Shown: positions 24,699 to 33,464 of the stretch, one piece after another
Layout of the letters: each line of letters opens with the position of its first letter
Position numbering within the stretch: the stretch's first letter is position 1
DNA from: Mycobacterium sp. 852002-51057_SCH5723018
GTDB lineage: Bacteria > Actinomycetota > Actinomycetes > Mycobacteriales > Mycobacteriaceae
Direction: 5' to 3'
Assembly: GCF_001667035.1 (NCBI RefSeq)
Contig: NZ_LZIR01000085.1
Span: 16,625-80,624 of the forward strand
DNA: 64,000 bases
Position numbers and translations under genes: made by a program
The notes under the pieces: generated by a model
Told to the model about the DNA's origin: nothing
What the model saw: the letters and a program-made list of their open reading frames with translations, nothing else
The model's database searches: none

Positions 24699-27131
24699 AT
24701 GGCGCCGCTGGCAGTCGATCCCGCGGCTCTCGACAGCGCGGGTGCCGAGGTGGTGACGGCCGGCGAGGGCTTGGGCTCGGTGATCACGACGTTGACCAGC
24801 GCGCTGTCGGGGTGTGCCGGGATGGCCGGCGACGATCCCGTCGGCGCAGCGCTCGGACATAGCTACGACAGGTCGGCGGCCAAGCTCATCGAGGCGATGG
24901 CGGCCACCAGAAATGGGTTGTGCAGCCTCGGTGATGGCGTCCGGATGTCGGCGCACAACTACTCGCTGGTCGAAGCGCTGTCCAACGTGTCCGGCCACGG
25001 TAGCCCGCTTCTCACGCCCTCGGTGACCGGGCCGATATTGGCCGGCTCTCCGCCGTCTTCGGTGGGCAGCGGTAAGGGCGCCCCGGCCGGCTGGGGCTGG
25101 GTGGCGCCGTATATCGGGATGATCTGGCCGACAGCCGATTCGGGGAAGTTGCGCGCCGCGGCCGCGGCGTGGAGCGCCGCCGGCACGCAGTTCGCGGTCG
25201 CAGAGATCCTTGGCACCGGCGGGCCGATGGGAGCCATTCGCGCGCAACAGATTCCTGAAGGCGCGCTCATCGATCGGGCGTTCACCGACGCCTTCGGCAG
25301 CACCACTCGCCTGGTGCAACAGTGTCAGCAGATCGCGACCCAGCTGGGCAGCTATGCCGCCAACGTCGACAAGGTGCACGCGGCGATCCTGGATCTGCTG
25401 GCGCGCATCTGTGACCCACTGACCGGTATCAAAGAGGTCTGGGAGTTTCTGACCGACGAAGACGAAGACGAGATCAAGAAGATCGCCGACGACATCCGCG
25501 CGGTGGTCGACAATTTCAGCGCCGAGGTGGAGGCGCTGCGAGGCGAGATCGCGGCCACCCTCGCCGAGGCGGTCACGATCGCCACCGATATGGGCCGCTA
25601 CGCGGGCAAAGAGTGGGATCACTTTTTGCACGGCACCGAGGTGGGACGGGCCACCAACCAGGTCGGGCAGTACGCCAAGGGCGCGTGGTCGGAGGCCGGC
25701 GGACTCATCAAGGGAGTCTGGGACATCAGCTCCTTGCGGATGACGATCGACCCGATCGGTTATGGCAAGGCGGTGAGCGGCCAGATCGAGGGCGCCCTGC
25801 CGCTGGTCGGTTTGGGGGGCGAGGGTGCTCCGGGCGTCGGGGAGTCTTTGGTAGCCCTCGGCAAGGGCATCACTCACTGGGACGAATGGAGCCAAAACCC
25901 GGCCGAAGCCGCCGGTCGGACCGCCGTCGACCTCGCCACGCTGCCCCTGCCCGGGGGACCGCTGGCAAAGCTGTTCGGCAAGGCCCGCGCGCTCGCCGAC
26001 GCGCTGAGAGCGATGAGGGGCAAGCCGCCGGAGATTCCGAAAATCCCGCCTATCGAACCGCCGAAGCCCCTGGAGCCACCGCCAAGCGGGCCAAGGCCGC
26101 CGGAACCGCGCAGCCCCGCACCCGAGCCACCGGCCAAGCCGGCGCCCGCACCCGCCAGCGGTCCCCTGCCGCACAGCCCGACGGAATCCAAGCCGCCGGT
26201 CGTCGAGAAGCCTCCCGCTGGTGAGCCGCCCAAACCTGTTGCGGTTCCACCGGGAGCCGGGAACAAGCCCCCAATATCCGCGCCCCTAGAGCCAGCGCCG
26301 CTCACCCATTCGAAACCGCCCGAGCCCGTTCATGTTCCGGCCTCACCCGGCGGCAATCCGGCTGCGTCCGTTCCCAGTGCCGCGTTCGCGGAGCAGCCGG
26401 CGGCCGCCGCTCCGGCGGCCGCGGCAGCGCACCTGCCCACCTCCCCGACAGGCGGAGTCCCGGGCGAAGTGCCATCGTCGTTCGGTGGGCCGCCCCACGG
26501 TGGGGAACCGCCGGCTCATCCGCCCGAATCACACCAGCTTCATGGCGGCAGCCCTCATCCGCTTGGGGATGACGGGACGCCGCACCGGCCGGACGACGGC
26601 GCACCGCCACATCCGCCTGCTGATGGCGACGGTCCGCCCCGGTCACACCCGCCGGACGACGGCTCGCCTTCCGATGCTCACCCGCCGGACGCGACCGACA
26701 GCCCCGCGCAGCCGGTTACGGATCCAGACCGCCCGGAATTCACGTTGGACAACCCGCTCGATCACATGAGCGATCAGCTTCTAGCCTTGTCGGAACAACA
26801 CCTGACGGGAAGTGGCGAAACGGTACTCGGACCATTTAGGCCTGCCGGGGGTGGCCCCTCCTACATCGAAGTCGCGCAGCAGCACGGAGCCAGTTACTTC
26901 GACATTGGGGACGCCTGGAATTCGGCCACCCCAGTTGAACGACTGGCTGCGAATCAGCATGTACTCGATGTTGCCATCGCGAACGGTGACAAGGTTACCC
27001 TGTCCGTGCCATTCGATATGGTTAACCCTGATACCTTTACGGGCGCTGAAATAAGATATCTGGAGTTACACGGATATCGCCAAATAAACGACACCACATG
27101 GGTCCCGCCGGGCGGAAAGATCGGAAAATGA
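24699..27131 (+). CDS. Large modular protein, candidate type VII-secreted polymorphic toxin
   Basis: An 810-residue protein with three parts. Residues 1-440 are helical, Ala-rich and ESX-associated in style, with an acidic helix at about 250-300 (TDEDEDEIKKIADDIRAVVD). Residues 441-674 are a linker rich in Pro, Ala and His (KPPEIPKIPPIEPPKP onward). Residues 675-810 form a compact C-terminal module with VLGPFRPAGG, ASYFDIGDAW, NQHVLDVAIANGD and EIRYLELHGYR. N-terminal ESX part, linker and variable tip followed directly by an ATGA-coupled small gene is the polymorphic toxin layout. The codons of the tip look less GC-rich than the rest. I recall similar tips in other polymorphic toxins, but the toxic activity is unknown. 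Confidence 0.75.
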   Translation: MAPLAVDPAALDSAGAEVVTAGEGLGSVITTLTSALSGCAGMAGDDPVGAALGHSYDRSAAKLIEAMAATRNGLCSLGDGVRMSAHNYSLVEALSNVSGHGSPLLTPSVTGPILAGSPPSSVGSGKGAPAGWGWVAPYIGMIWPTADSGKLRAAAAAWSAAGTQFAVAEILGTGGPMGAIRAQQIPEGALIDRAFTDAFGSTTRLVQQCQQIATQLGSYAANVDKVHAAILDLLARICDPLTGIKEVWEFLTDEDEDEIKKIADDIRAVVDNFSAEVEALRGEIAATLAEAVTIATDMGRYAGKEWDHFLHGTEVGRATNQVGQYAKGAWSEAGGLIKGVWDISSLRMTIDPIGYGKAVSGQIEGALPLVGLGGEGAPGVGESLVALGKGITHWDEWSQNPAEAAGRTAVDLATLPLPGGPLAKLFGKARALADALRAMRGKPPEIPKIPPIEPPKPLEPPPSGPRPPEPRSPAPEPPAKPAPAPASGPLPHSPTESKPPVVEKPPAGEPPKPVAVPPGAGNKPPISAPLEPAPLTHSKPPEPVHVPASPGGNPAASVPSAAFAEQPAAAAPAAAAAHLPTSPTGGVPGEVPSSFGGPPHGGEPPAHPPESHQLHGGSPHPLGDDGTPHRPDDGAPPHPPADGDGPPRSHPPDDGSPSDAHPPDATDSPAQPVTDPDRPEFTLDNPLDHMSDQLLALSEQHLTGSGETVLGPFRPAGGGPSYIEVAQQHGASYFDIGDAWNSATPVERLAANQHVLDVAIANGDKVTLSVPFDMVNPDTFTGAEIRYLELHGYRQINDTTWVPPGGKIGK

Positions 27132-27565
27132 AAACTCTTTTAGAGTATTTTTTGAAACATTTCGAAATGCTGTATCTTGACCCTCGCTATCATATTACGA
27201 ACTCGACCACGAGCGGGGTGGAAACGAACAATGCAGCGCTCACAATAACAGGACCGACACTGAGTTGGGATCTGACCAATGACAGAGGGCAGATGTTGCT
27301 TGGCATAGCGCCCACTGCACTGGCCACACCGGATAACTGGTTCCGCGTATCTCTTATCAAACAGTACTTGAATAGGGAGAGCGAGATTGAGTACTCGTCG
27401 ACCGACACTGAAATCGCCTGGATTCGAGAAAACAGTGAACGCGTCGAGGAGCTTTTCTCCGACGTTTCCAAGCTCGAAAACGTATGCCAGACTCTTAGGT
27501 CGCTACGCCGCTCGAACGCAAATAGCTATTGGACTCAATGGCGAAAGCAGCAGGGCCTGGCCTAA
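27128..27565 (+). CDS. Candidate immunity protein for the upstream toxin
   Basis: A 145-residue acidic soluble protein starting at the ATG that overlaps the toxin stop (ATGA). It contains FEMLYLDPRYHITNSTTSG, GPTLSWDLTNDRG and ATPDNWFRVSLIKQYL. Base composition is clearly AT-richer than the surrounding chromosome. Size, coupling and position directly behind the variable toxin tip fit an immunity protein that would bind and neutralise the C-terminal module. The family is not named with confidence; no toxin-binding test can be read from sequence. Confidence 0.65.
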   Translation: MKTLLEYFLKHFEMLYLDPRYHITNSTTSGVETNNAALTITGPTLSWDLTNDRGQMLLGIAPTALATPDNWFRVSLIKQYLNRESEIEYSSTDTEIAWIRENSERVEELFSDVSKLENVCQTLRSLRRSNANSYWTQWRKQQGLA

Positions 27566-27581
27566 TTTCGATTTCCAGCAG

Positions 27582-28262
27582 ATGGATGATAGCGGTGCGG
27601 CTATCGCAGACGAAGCCGCAGAGGTGATTCGGTACTAGAATTGGTGGCGCAAGATCGCCACCTCCATTGGAAATGGACCGTACGACGAAGCCGAGTGGCT
27701 CGAGGATCGTCTGTACTTTCGTTCCGACTATTCTGAAAACTGAAACGATGGCCCGAGTGGACGGATTTCGGCGATTGGGCAGCATGGATCATTGCGCCGA
27801 AGACGGAAGGATACATTTGTGTATTGCGTTCGCTAAAGCATGAACGTGAATCAGAGCGAAGCGAACGAATAGAGGTGATGTTCTCTCGCTTCACTGATGC
27901 AGGTAAATACATTATTGCGAGAATAGGTGACGGTATCCGCAGCAGTCGCAACATACGACAAAAAACGTTAGTCGTAGACTGGGAGGCGCGGGGGGCTTGA
28001 TTCACGGATAAGAGTCGAGGCACCGAGCCTGAAGACCATCGACTTTCTGGCCACGGAAAGACCGACCCTGGAAAGAGACTATGCGGAACAACATCTCCGG
28101 AGATACACACTAGAAGACAATCCGGGCTCTTACGGATTTGCACTGGATTACCAACAACCGATGATGCAAGTCCTCGCCCTTTCGTTCGAAGAGCTGACGG
28201 CAGCACTGCTGGACGGGTTGCCGGAAAGCATTACCTATCAGGTCCCGCTCTGGCGATCGTAG
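27582..28262 (+). pseudogene. Broken AT-rich gene behind the immunity gene (orphan-immunity-like remnant)
   Basis: Three fragments join into one protein of about 226 codons. Fragment A (from ATG 27582) has an in-frame TAG at 27636, then continues with WWRKIATSIGNGPYDEAEW and ends near 27740. Fragment B, in another frame, reads WPEWTDFGDWAAWIIAPKTE and goes on to TLVVDWEARG near 27995. Fragment C returns to the first frame with LDSRIRVEAPSLKTIDFLAT and ends at TAG 28260-28262 with YQVPLWRS. The second shift is at a run of six G. The fragments look clearly protein-like. It may be a decayed immunity gene or suffer from sequencing errors. Confidence 0.65.
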
Positions 28263-28407
28263 GGTCCGCAGTGGACAAGCTGGCTCAACAGCCCTTGCCC
28301 TGTGGACGCCCTGAGACACGTCACGCCCCCACGCCACCTGCCGGATAGGGTTGGATACCGGCACCCACCGGGTCGCCGGGCAGCACAGCGATCAAGGAGG
28401 TCGGGCC

Positions 28408-29328
28408 ATGGCTTCATCGGCTTCCTCTGAGTCGGGCAGCGCGGAGCCCACCGAACGCTTTGACCTGGAGTCGCTGGCCGACAACGCGAGCGCCAAGCGT
28501 GCGCTGGAAGACCTGCAGGCCGAGGGCACCGCTGAAGGGGGTCGCCCTCAGCCGCCGATCGACCTCACCGCGGCCGCATTCTTCGACGTCGACAACACCC
28601 TGGTGCAGGGATCCTCGGCCGTGCACTTCGGCCGGGGGCTGGCGGCGCGCAAGTACTTCACCTACCGCGATGTGCTCGGATTCGTCTACGCCCAGGCCAA
28701 GTTTCAGTTGCTCGGCAAGGAGAACAGCGACGACGTCGCCGCGGGCCGGCGTAAGGCGCTCGCGTTCATCGAGGGGCGCTCCGTCGAGCAGCTGGTCACC
28801 TTGGGCGAGGAGATCTACGACGAGATCATCGTCGACAAGATCTGGCCGGGCACCCGCGAGCTCACCCAGATGCACCTCGACGCCGGCCAGCAGGTCTGGC
28901 TGATCACCGCCACGCCGTACGAGCTCGCGGCCACGATCGCGCGGCGGCTCGGCCTGACGGGCGCGCTGGGAACCGTCGCCGAGTCGGTCGACGGGGTCTT
29001 CACCGGCAGCCTGGTCGGCGAGATCCTGCACGGCCCCGGTAAGGCGCACGCGGTGCGCTCGCTGGCGATCCGGGAGGGCCTCAACCTCAGGCGCTGCACC
29101 GCCTATTCCGACAGCTACAACGACGTACCCATGCTGTCGCTGGTGGGCACCGCCGTCGCCATCAATCCCGACGCGCGCCTGCGCGCCCTGGCCCGCGAGC
29201 GCGGCTGGGAGATCCGCGACTTCCGGACCGCGCGCAAGGCCGCCCGGATCGGGGTGCCGTCGGCGCTGGCCTTGGGCGCCGCGGGCGGTGCGCTGGCGGC
29301 GTTGGCATCCCGGCGCCAATCACGCTGA
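28408..29328 (+). CDS. serB1: HAD-superfamily phosphatase, SerB1-like
   Basis: A 306-residue HAD hydrolase of the SerB subclass. The nucleophile motif is FFDVDNTLVQGSS, motif II lies in VWLITATPYE, and the metal-binding motif is YSDSYNDVPML. A Gly/Ala-rich hydrophobic helix near the C-terminus (SALALGAAGGALAALA) could be membrane-associated. AAGGAGG lies 7 bases before ATG 28408, which decides the start over an upstream GTG-type frame. In M. tuberculosis the homologous gene is called serB1, but phosphoserine phosphatase activity is not certain. It heads the gene series with hadD and cmaA2. Confidence 0.83.
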   Translation: MASSASSESGSAEPTERFDLESLADNASAKRALEDLQAEGTAEGGRPQPPIDLTAAAFFDVDNTLVQGSSAVHFGRGLAARKYFTYRDVLGFVYAQAKFQLLGKENSDDVAAGRRKALAFIEGRSVEQLVTLGEEIYDEIIVDKIWPGTRELTQMHLDAGQQVWLITATPYELAATIARRLGLTGALGTVAESVDGVFTGSLVGEILHGPGKAHAVRSLAIREGLNLRRCTAYSDSYNDVPMLSLVGTAVAINPDARLRALARERGWEIRDFRTARKAARIGVPSALALGAAGGALAALASRRQSR

Positions 29329-29372
29329 TAAGCTGCGCCGCTGAGACATCGTCAAGCGGGGAGCAAAGCGTC

Positions 29373-29885
29373 ATGACCGTCCCAGAAGAAGTCCAAGACA
29401 TCATCGGCAGCCATTACCGGGCACCCGACTACTTCCAGGTCGGGCGCGAGAAGATCCGGGAGTTCGCGCTCGCGGTGAAGGACGAGCACCCGACGCACTA
29501 CAACGAGGGTGATGCCGCGGCCGCCGGGTATCCCGTGCTGGTGGCGCCGCTGACCTTCCTGGCCATCGCGGGGCGGCGCGTGCAGCTCGAGATCTTCACC
29601 AAGTTCAGCATCCCGATCAACATCGCCCGCGTCTTCCACCGCGACCAGAAGTTCCGGTTCCACCGGCCGATCCTGGCCCACGACAAGCTCTACTTCGACA
29701 CCTACCTAGACTCGGTGCTCGAGTCCCACGGCACGGTGCTCGCCGAGATCCGCAGCGAAGTCACCGACGCCGAGGGCAAACCGGTCGTCACCAGCGTCGT
29801 TACGATGTTGGGGGAAGCCGCACATCAAGACGCTGGCGCCGAAGAAACCGTCGCCGCGATTGCATCCATATCTGCTGGAAAGTAG
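29373..29885 (+). CDS. hadD: HadD-like (3R)-hydroxyacyl-ACP dehydratase subunit, Rv0504c-like
   Basis: A 170-residue hot-dog-fold protein of the HadA/FAS1-like dehydratase type. It opens with IGSHYRAPDYFQVGREKIREFA and contains PLTFLAIAGRR and the HRPILAHDKLYFDTYL segment. HadA-type subunits lack the catalytic hydratase motif and stabilise the substrate in the FAS-II complex that builds mycolic acids. The homologue Rv0504c/HadD has been linked to mycolic acid composition. It is 10 bases upstream of cmaA2, another mycolate gene, which supports the role. Confidence 0.85.
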   Translation: MTVPEEVQDIIGSHYRAPDYFQVGREKIREFALAVKDEHPTHYNEGDAAAAGYPVLVAPLTFLAIAGRRVQLEIFTKFSIPINIARVFHRDQKFRFHRPILAHDKLYFDTYLDSVLESHGTVLAEIRSEVTDAEGKPVVTSVVTMLGEAAHQDAGAEETVAAIASISAGK

Positions 29886-29895
29886 GGTCCATTCA

Positions 29896-30801
29896 ATGTC
29901 ACAGGGCGAATCAGGTGGCACCCAGCTGAAGCCGCCGGTCGAAGCAGTCCGATCCCACTACGACAAGTCGAACGAGTTCTTCAAGCTCTGGCTTGACCCG
30001 TCGATGACCTACAGCTGCGCGTACTTCGAAGAGCGCCCCAACATGACGCTGGAAGAGGCGCAGTACGCCAAGCGCAAGCTCGCGCTGGACAAGCTGAACC
30101 TTGAGCCGGGCATGACGCTGCTCGACATCGGCTGCGGCTGGGGCTCGACGATGCGGCACGCGGTGCAGGAGTACGACGTCAACGTCATCGGCCTGACGCT
30201 GAGCGAGAACCAGTACGCCCACGACGTGGCGAAGTTCGAAGAGATCGACAGCCCCCGGCGCAAAGAGGTGCGGATCCAGGGTTGGGAGCAATTCGACGAG
30301 CCGGTGGACCGCATCGTGTCACTGGGCGCCTTCGAGCACTTCGCCGACGGGGCGGGCGACGCCGGATTCGAGCGCTACGACACCTTCTTCAAGAAGTTCT
30401 ACAGCTTGACGCCCGACGACGGCCGGATGCTGCTGCACACCATCATCATTCCGGACAAGGAAGAGGCCGAGCAGCTCGGCTTGACGTCGCCGATGAGCCT
30501 GCTGCGCTTCATCAAGTTCATCCTGACCGAGATCTTCCCGGGCGGCCGGCTGCCCCGCATCTCACAGATCGACCACTACTCGTCGAACGCCGGCTGGAAG
30601 GTCGAGCGCTACCACCGCATCGGCAAGAACTACGTGCCGACGCTGAACGCCTGGGCGGATGCACTCGAGGCGCACAAGGACGAGGCGATCGCCCTGAAGG
30701 GGCAGGAGACCTACGACATCTACATGCACTACCTGCGCGGTTGCTCGGACCTGTTCCGCGACCACTACACGGACGTCTGCCAGTTCACTTTGGTCAAGTA
30801 G
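29896..30801 (+). CDS. cmaA2: Cyclopropane mycolic acid synthase CmaA2
   Basis: A 301-residue SAM-dependent methyltransferase that introduces cyclopropane rings (trans type in the M. tuberculosis CmaA2) into mycolic acid precursors. The SAM motif LLDIGCGWGSTM, the active-site region LGAFEHFADGAGDAGFERYD, and the family ending CSDLFRDHYTDVCQFTLVK are intact. The opening TQLKPPVEAVRSHYDKSNEF separates CmaA2 from its paralogues. I chose ATG 29896 instead of an upstream TTG. The gene ends 12 bases before a strong hairpin terminator. Confidence 0.95.
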   Translation: MSQGESGGTQLKPPVEAVRSHYDKSNEFFKLWLDPSMTYSCAYFEERPNMTLEEAQYAKRKLALDKLNLEPGMTLLDIGCGWGSTMRHAVQEYDVNVIGLTLSENQYAHDVAKFEEIDSPRRKEVRIQGWEQFDEPVDRIVSLGAFEHFADGAGDAGFERYDTFFKKFYSLTPDDGRMLLHTIIIPDKEEAEQLGLTSPMSLLRFIKFILTEIFPGGRLPRISQIDHYSSNAGWKVERYHRIGKNYVPTLNAWADALEAHKDEAIALKGQETYDIYMHYLRGCSDLFRDHYTDVCQFTLVK

Positions 30802-30813
30802 TTCTTGCACGCA

Positions 30814-30855
30814 AAGCGCCCCGGTGTCTCCGATCGAAGAGGCACCGGGGCGCTT
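30814..30855 (+). terminator. Strong hairpin terminator after cmaA2
   Basis: A perfect 13-bp stem (AAGCGCCCCGGTG with CACCGGGGCGCTT) encloses a 16-base loop. It is followed by TTGTTATT. It lies directly downstream of cmaA2 and should end the serB1-hadD-cmaA2 transcript. It could also act on the convergent acyltransferase transcript. Confidence 0.85.
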
Positions 30856-30949
30856 GTTATTGCATGTCGTTCGCGGGCGTAACGCCACGGCGAAATCCGG
30901 CCGGTTTTTTCGCCCTGCCGTTACGGTCGCGTGGACCAAACCGGCGCGC

Positions 30950-32026
30950 TCAGCCGAAGAAGATGTTGCGGCGCCCGGCCAGCAACCGGTACAGCGTCTG
31001 CTGGATCGTCTCGCGCACCTGATCGGTCAGCTCGAAGGTGACCATCGGGTCCTCGGCGTCGGACGGGGCGTAGTCGTTGGTGTAGATCGGCTCGCCGAAC
31101 GCGATGCGCCATTTCGACGGCATCGGCACCAGGCCCGCCGGGCCGGCCAAAGGGAACAGCGGGGTGATCGGGAAGTACGGCAACCCGAACAGCCGCGCCA
31201 GCAGCTTGACGTCGGTGAGCATCGGGTAGATCTCTTCGGAACCGATGATCGAGCACGGAATGATCGGCGCTTTGGTGCGCAGCGCCGCCGTCACGAAGCC
31301 GCCGCGCCCGAACCGCTGCAATCGGTAGCGGTCCTCGAAGCGCTTGCCCAGCCCCTTGTAGCCCTCGGGGAAGACGGCGGTGAGTTCGCCGGCGGCGAGC
31401 AGCCGGTGCGCGTCCGTCGTGCAGGCCATCGTGTGGCCGGCCTTGCGGGCGGCCTCGCCGACCACGGGCAGGTCGAACACCATGTCGGCGGCCAGCAGCC
31501 GCAGGTCCCGCTGCGCCGGGTGTTCGTCGTGGACCGCCACCGACAGCATCAGCCCGTCGAACGGCAGCACCCCGGCGTGATTGGCCACCACCAAGGCGCC
31601 ACCCTCGCTCGGTAGGTTCTCGACACCGCTGACCTCGACCCGGAACCATGAGCGGAAGAAGAACCGCAGCAAAGGCCGAACGATCGCGTTATTGAAGTGC
31701 GGATCGAACCCGAACTCGTCGACGGTGTAGTCGCCGGTGATCCGCTGCCGCAGGAAGCCGGCGACCGCGGCGACGCGTTGCGCGAGATCGTTGAGCGGTG
31801 CCTCGGCCGTCCCCGATATGCCCGACACACCCGCGACGCGCCGGTGCTCATCGATTTCGCGGACAACCGCGGCGATCTGTTCGGCCGACGCCCGACCACG
31901 CGGATCGGACAACAACGAAGGATGCTGGCGCGCCGTCTCCGCGCGCTGATCGGCTCTCCGCCGAGCCGCTACCCGACCCCGATTGGTATGCAGTGGAATG
32001 ACATTCGCTCTGGTTTCACCCGCCAC
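30950..32026 (-). CDS. Lysophospholipid acyltransferase family protein (PlsC type), Rv0502-like
   Basis: A 358-residue glycerol-phosphate-type acyltransferase. The catalytic block is VVANHAGVLPFDG (NHx5D form) and the second block AVFPEGYKGLGKR. A later segment, PIIPCSIIGSEE, completes the family blocks. GTG 32026 (VAGETRANVIPLHTNRG) gives the same length I recall for Rv0502; the frame reaches further to a TTG. It lies 5 bases after the epimerase gene and forms one transcript with it. It probably transfers acyl groups to a lipid acceptor at the inner membrane. Confidence 0.87.
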   Translation of the reverse strand: MAGETRANVIPLHTNRGRVAARRRADQRAETARQHPSLLSDPRGRASAEQIAAVVREIDEHRRVAGVSGISGTAEAPLNDLAQRVAAVAGFLRQRITGDYTVDEFGFDPHFNNAIVRPLLRFFFRSWFRVEVSGVENLPSEGGALVVANHAGVLPFDGLMLSVAVHDEHPAQRDLRLLAADMVFDLPVVGEAARKAGHTMACTTDAHRLLAAGELTAVFPEGYKGLGKRFEDRYRLQRFGRGGFVTAALRTKAPIIPCSIIGSEEIYPMLTDVKLLARLFGLPYFPITPLFPLAGPAGLVPMPSKWRIAFGEPIYTNDYAPSDAEDPMVTFELTDQVRETIQQTLYRLLAGRRNIFFG

Positions 32027-32031
32027 GATAT

Positions 32032-33159
32032 CTACCTGACCCCACCCCAAGGAATTGGATTTCGGCTGCCCCAGCGCTGCGCTAACGCAATGGCACGACC
32101 CTCCAGGGAGCGTACCCGATCAGGGTCGATTATGGGAGACAGGCCGCGGCCCCGAACATAGTCGTCGAACGCCTCCGCCGTCGTCCATTTGGGCTGGTAG
32201 CCAAGCTCGGTGCGCATTCTGGTGGTGTCCATGACGCGGCCGTAACTCAAATAATCAAACTGATCACGAGTGATCTCAGTATAACGATTAGCCCGTCTCA
32301 GCGAATCCAGCGCCCAGACGCCAAAACCGGGCACCGGCAGTGGAATTCGGCTGGCCCGCCGAATCGCCTGCGACAGCATGATGATGCCGTCGGCGCCGAT
32401 GTTGAAGGTGCCGGCCTTGCCGGCCATCGCCGCACGCTCCAGCGCTCCGAGCGCATCCTGCTCGTGCAACAACTGCAGCCGCGCGTCCCGGCCGAACATA
32501 GTCGGGACCAACGGCCCGGCGAGATACCGCGACAGGGTGGTGTCCATCGCGGGGCCGATCATGTTGGCCAGCCGCAGAATCGTCACCGCGATATCGGGGC
32601 GGCGCCGGCCCAAACCACGGGCGTAGCCCTCGATGTCGAGGCTGTCCTTGGCGAAACCGTCGCGGAAGGGCCTACGGCTGGTGCTGTCCTCGGTGAACAT
32701 GACGGGATCGTGAGCGCTCGACCCGTACACCTCGGAGGTCGACTTCAGCACGACGCGGCGCACCGAGGGCGCCTTCTGGCAGGCCGCGAAAAGCTGCATC
32801 GCGCCCATCACGTTGATTTCCTTCAACGCCGCGCTGCCGCCGGATCGAGGCGCGTACGACGCCGCCGCGGCGTGCACCACCGTGTCGACGTCACCGTTGC
32901 GAATCACCTTGGCGATGAACGGGTTTCGAATGTCGGCGCGGACGAACTCGGCTCGACCCATGCGCCGCAGCATGTCTTTGCTGGGGGCGATCGCGTCCAC
33001 CGCGATCACCCCGTTGATCAACGGGTTCTGCGCGAGCCGAGCCGTCAGGTAGCCGCCCAGGAACCGGCAGGCACCGGTAACCAGCACCACCTTGGGGTAG
33101 TGCACGGTGTCGCTCGCGGTGCCGCCAGTTCCGGCACCCTTCCCGCTGGACTGGTCCAC
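32032..33159 (-). CDS. galE2: NAD-dependent epimerase/dehydratase family protein, Rv0501/GalE2-like
   Basis: A 375-residue extended SDR. The cofactor loop VVLVTGACRFLGGYL is a GxxxxxG variant, and HAAAASYAPRSGG follows. Although M. tuberculosis Rv0501 is called galE2, the catalytic Tyr-x3-Lys is hard to place (EVYGSS has no Lys at +4), so UDP-galactose epimerase activity is doubtful. GTG 33159 is the start. It sits upstream of the acyltransferase gene, so a lipid or glycolipid role is likely. Confidence 0.8.
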   Translation of the reverse strand: MDQSSGKGAGTGGTASDTVHYPKVVLVTGACRFLGGYLTARLAQNPLINGVIAVDAIAPSKDMLRRMGRAEFVRADIRNPFIAKVIRNGDVDTVVHAAAASYAPRSGGSAALKEINVMGAMQLFAACQKAPSVRRVVLKSTSEVYGSSAHDPVMFTEDSTSRRPFRDGFAKDSLDIEGYARGLGRRRPDIAVTILRLANMIGPAMDTTLSRYLAGPLVPTMFGRDARLQLLHEQDALGALERAAMAGKAGTFNIGADGIIMLSQAIRRASRIPLPVPGFGVWALDSLRRANRYTEITRDQFDYLSYGRVMDTTRMRTELGYQPKWTTAEAFDDYVRGRGLSPIIDPDRVRSLEGRAIALAQRWGSRNPIPWGGVR

Positions 33160-33229
33160 CCGAATAGCCTAACGACCTGGCAAGACGGCGGCGTTAAGGC
33201 AGCGTGACGCTCGACTGGGCTTACTTGGC

Positions 33230-33331
33230 TTACTTGCCAAGTTTTCTGCGCTGCACCCGGGTGCGACGCAGCAGCTTGCGGTGCTTCTTCTTCGACATGC
33301 GCTTGCGCCGCTTCTTGATTACTGAACCCAT
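33230..33331 (-). CDS. Small ribosomal protein bS22 (AURKAIP1/COX24 domain), 33 residues
   Basis: A 33-residue, extremely basic protein, opening [20 protein letters not shown] and ending [12 protein letters not shown]. It matches the actinobacterial bS22 protein found at the decoding side of mycobacterial ribosomes (annotated Rv0500B in M. tuberculosis). GGAG lies 5 bases upstream of the ATG at 33331. It sits between the HTH gene and the epimerase gene, as in other mycobacteria. Confidence 0.92.
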
Positions 33332-33464
33332 GAACTCCGCTATCTGAGCCGTGACCTGCTTGTACTAAGGACCGGGATACTTTACCCGCCCGGCGGCACC
33401 GAACACCAAACCGGTGCCGCGCGACGCTGGCGGGCCCTAGATGCGTGGCACGGGGACTAGCAGG

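Noticed and set aside
27601..28206. A 201-codon minus-strand frame opposite the broken gene behind the immunity gene
   Set aside because: It has no ribosome site or recognisable pattern, while the plus-strand fragments read as a coherent protein with Trp-rich conserved-looking stretches.
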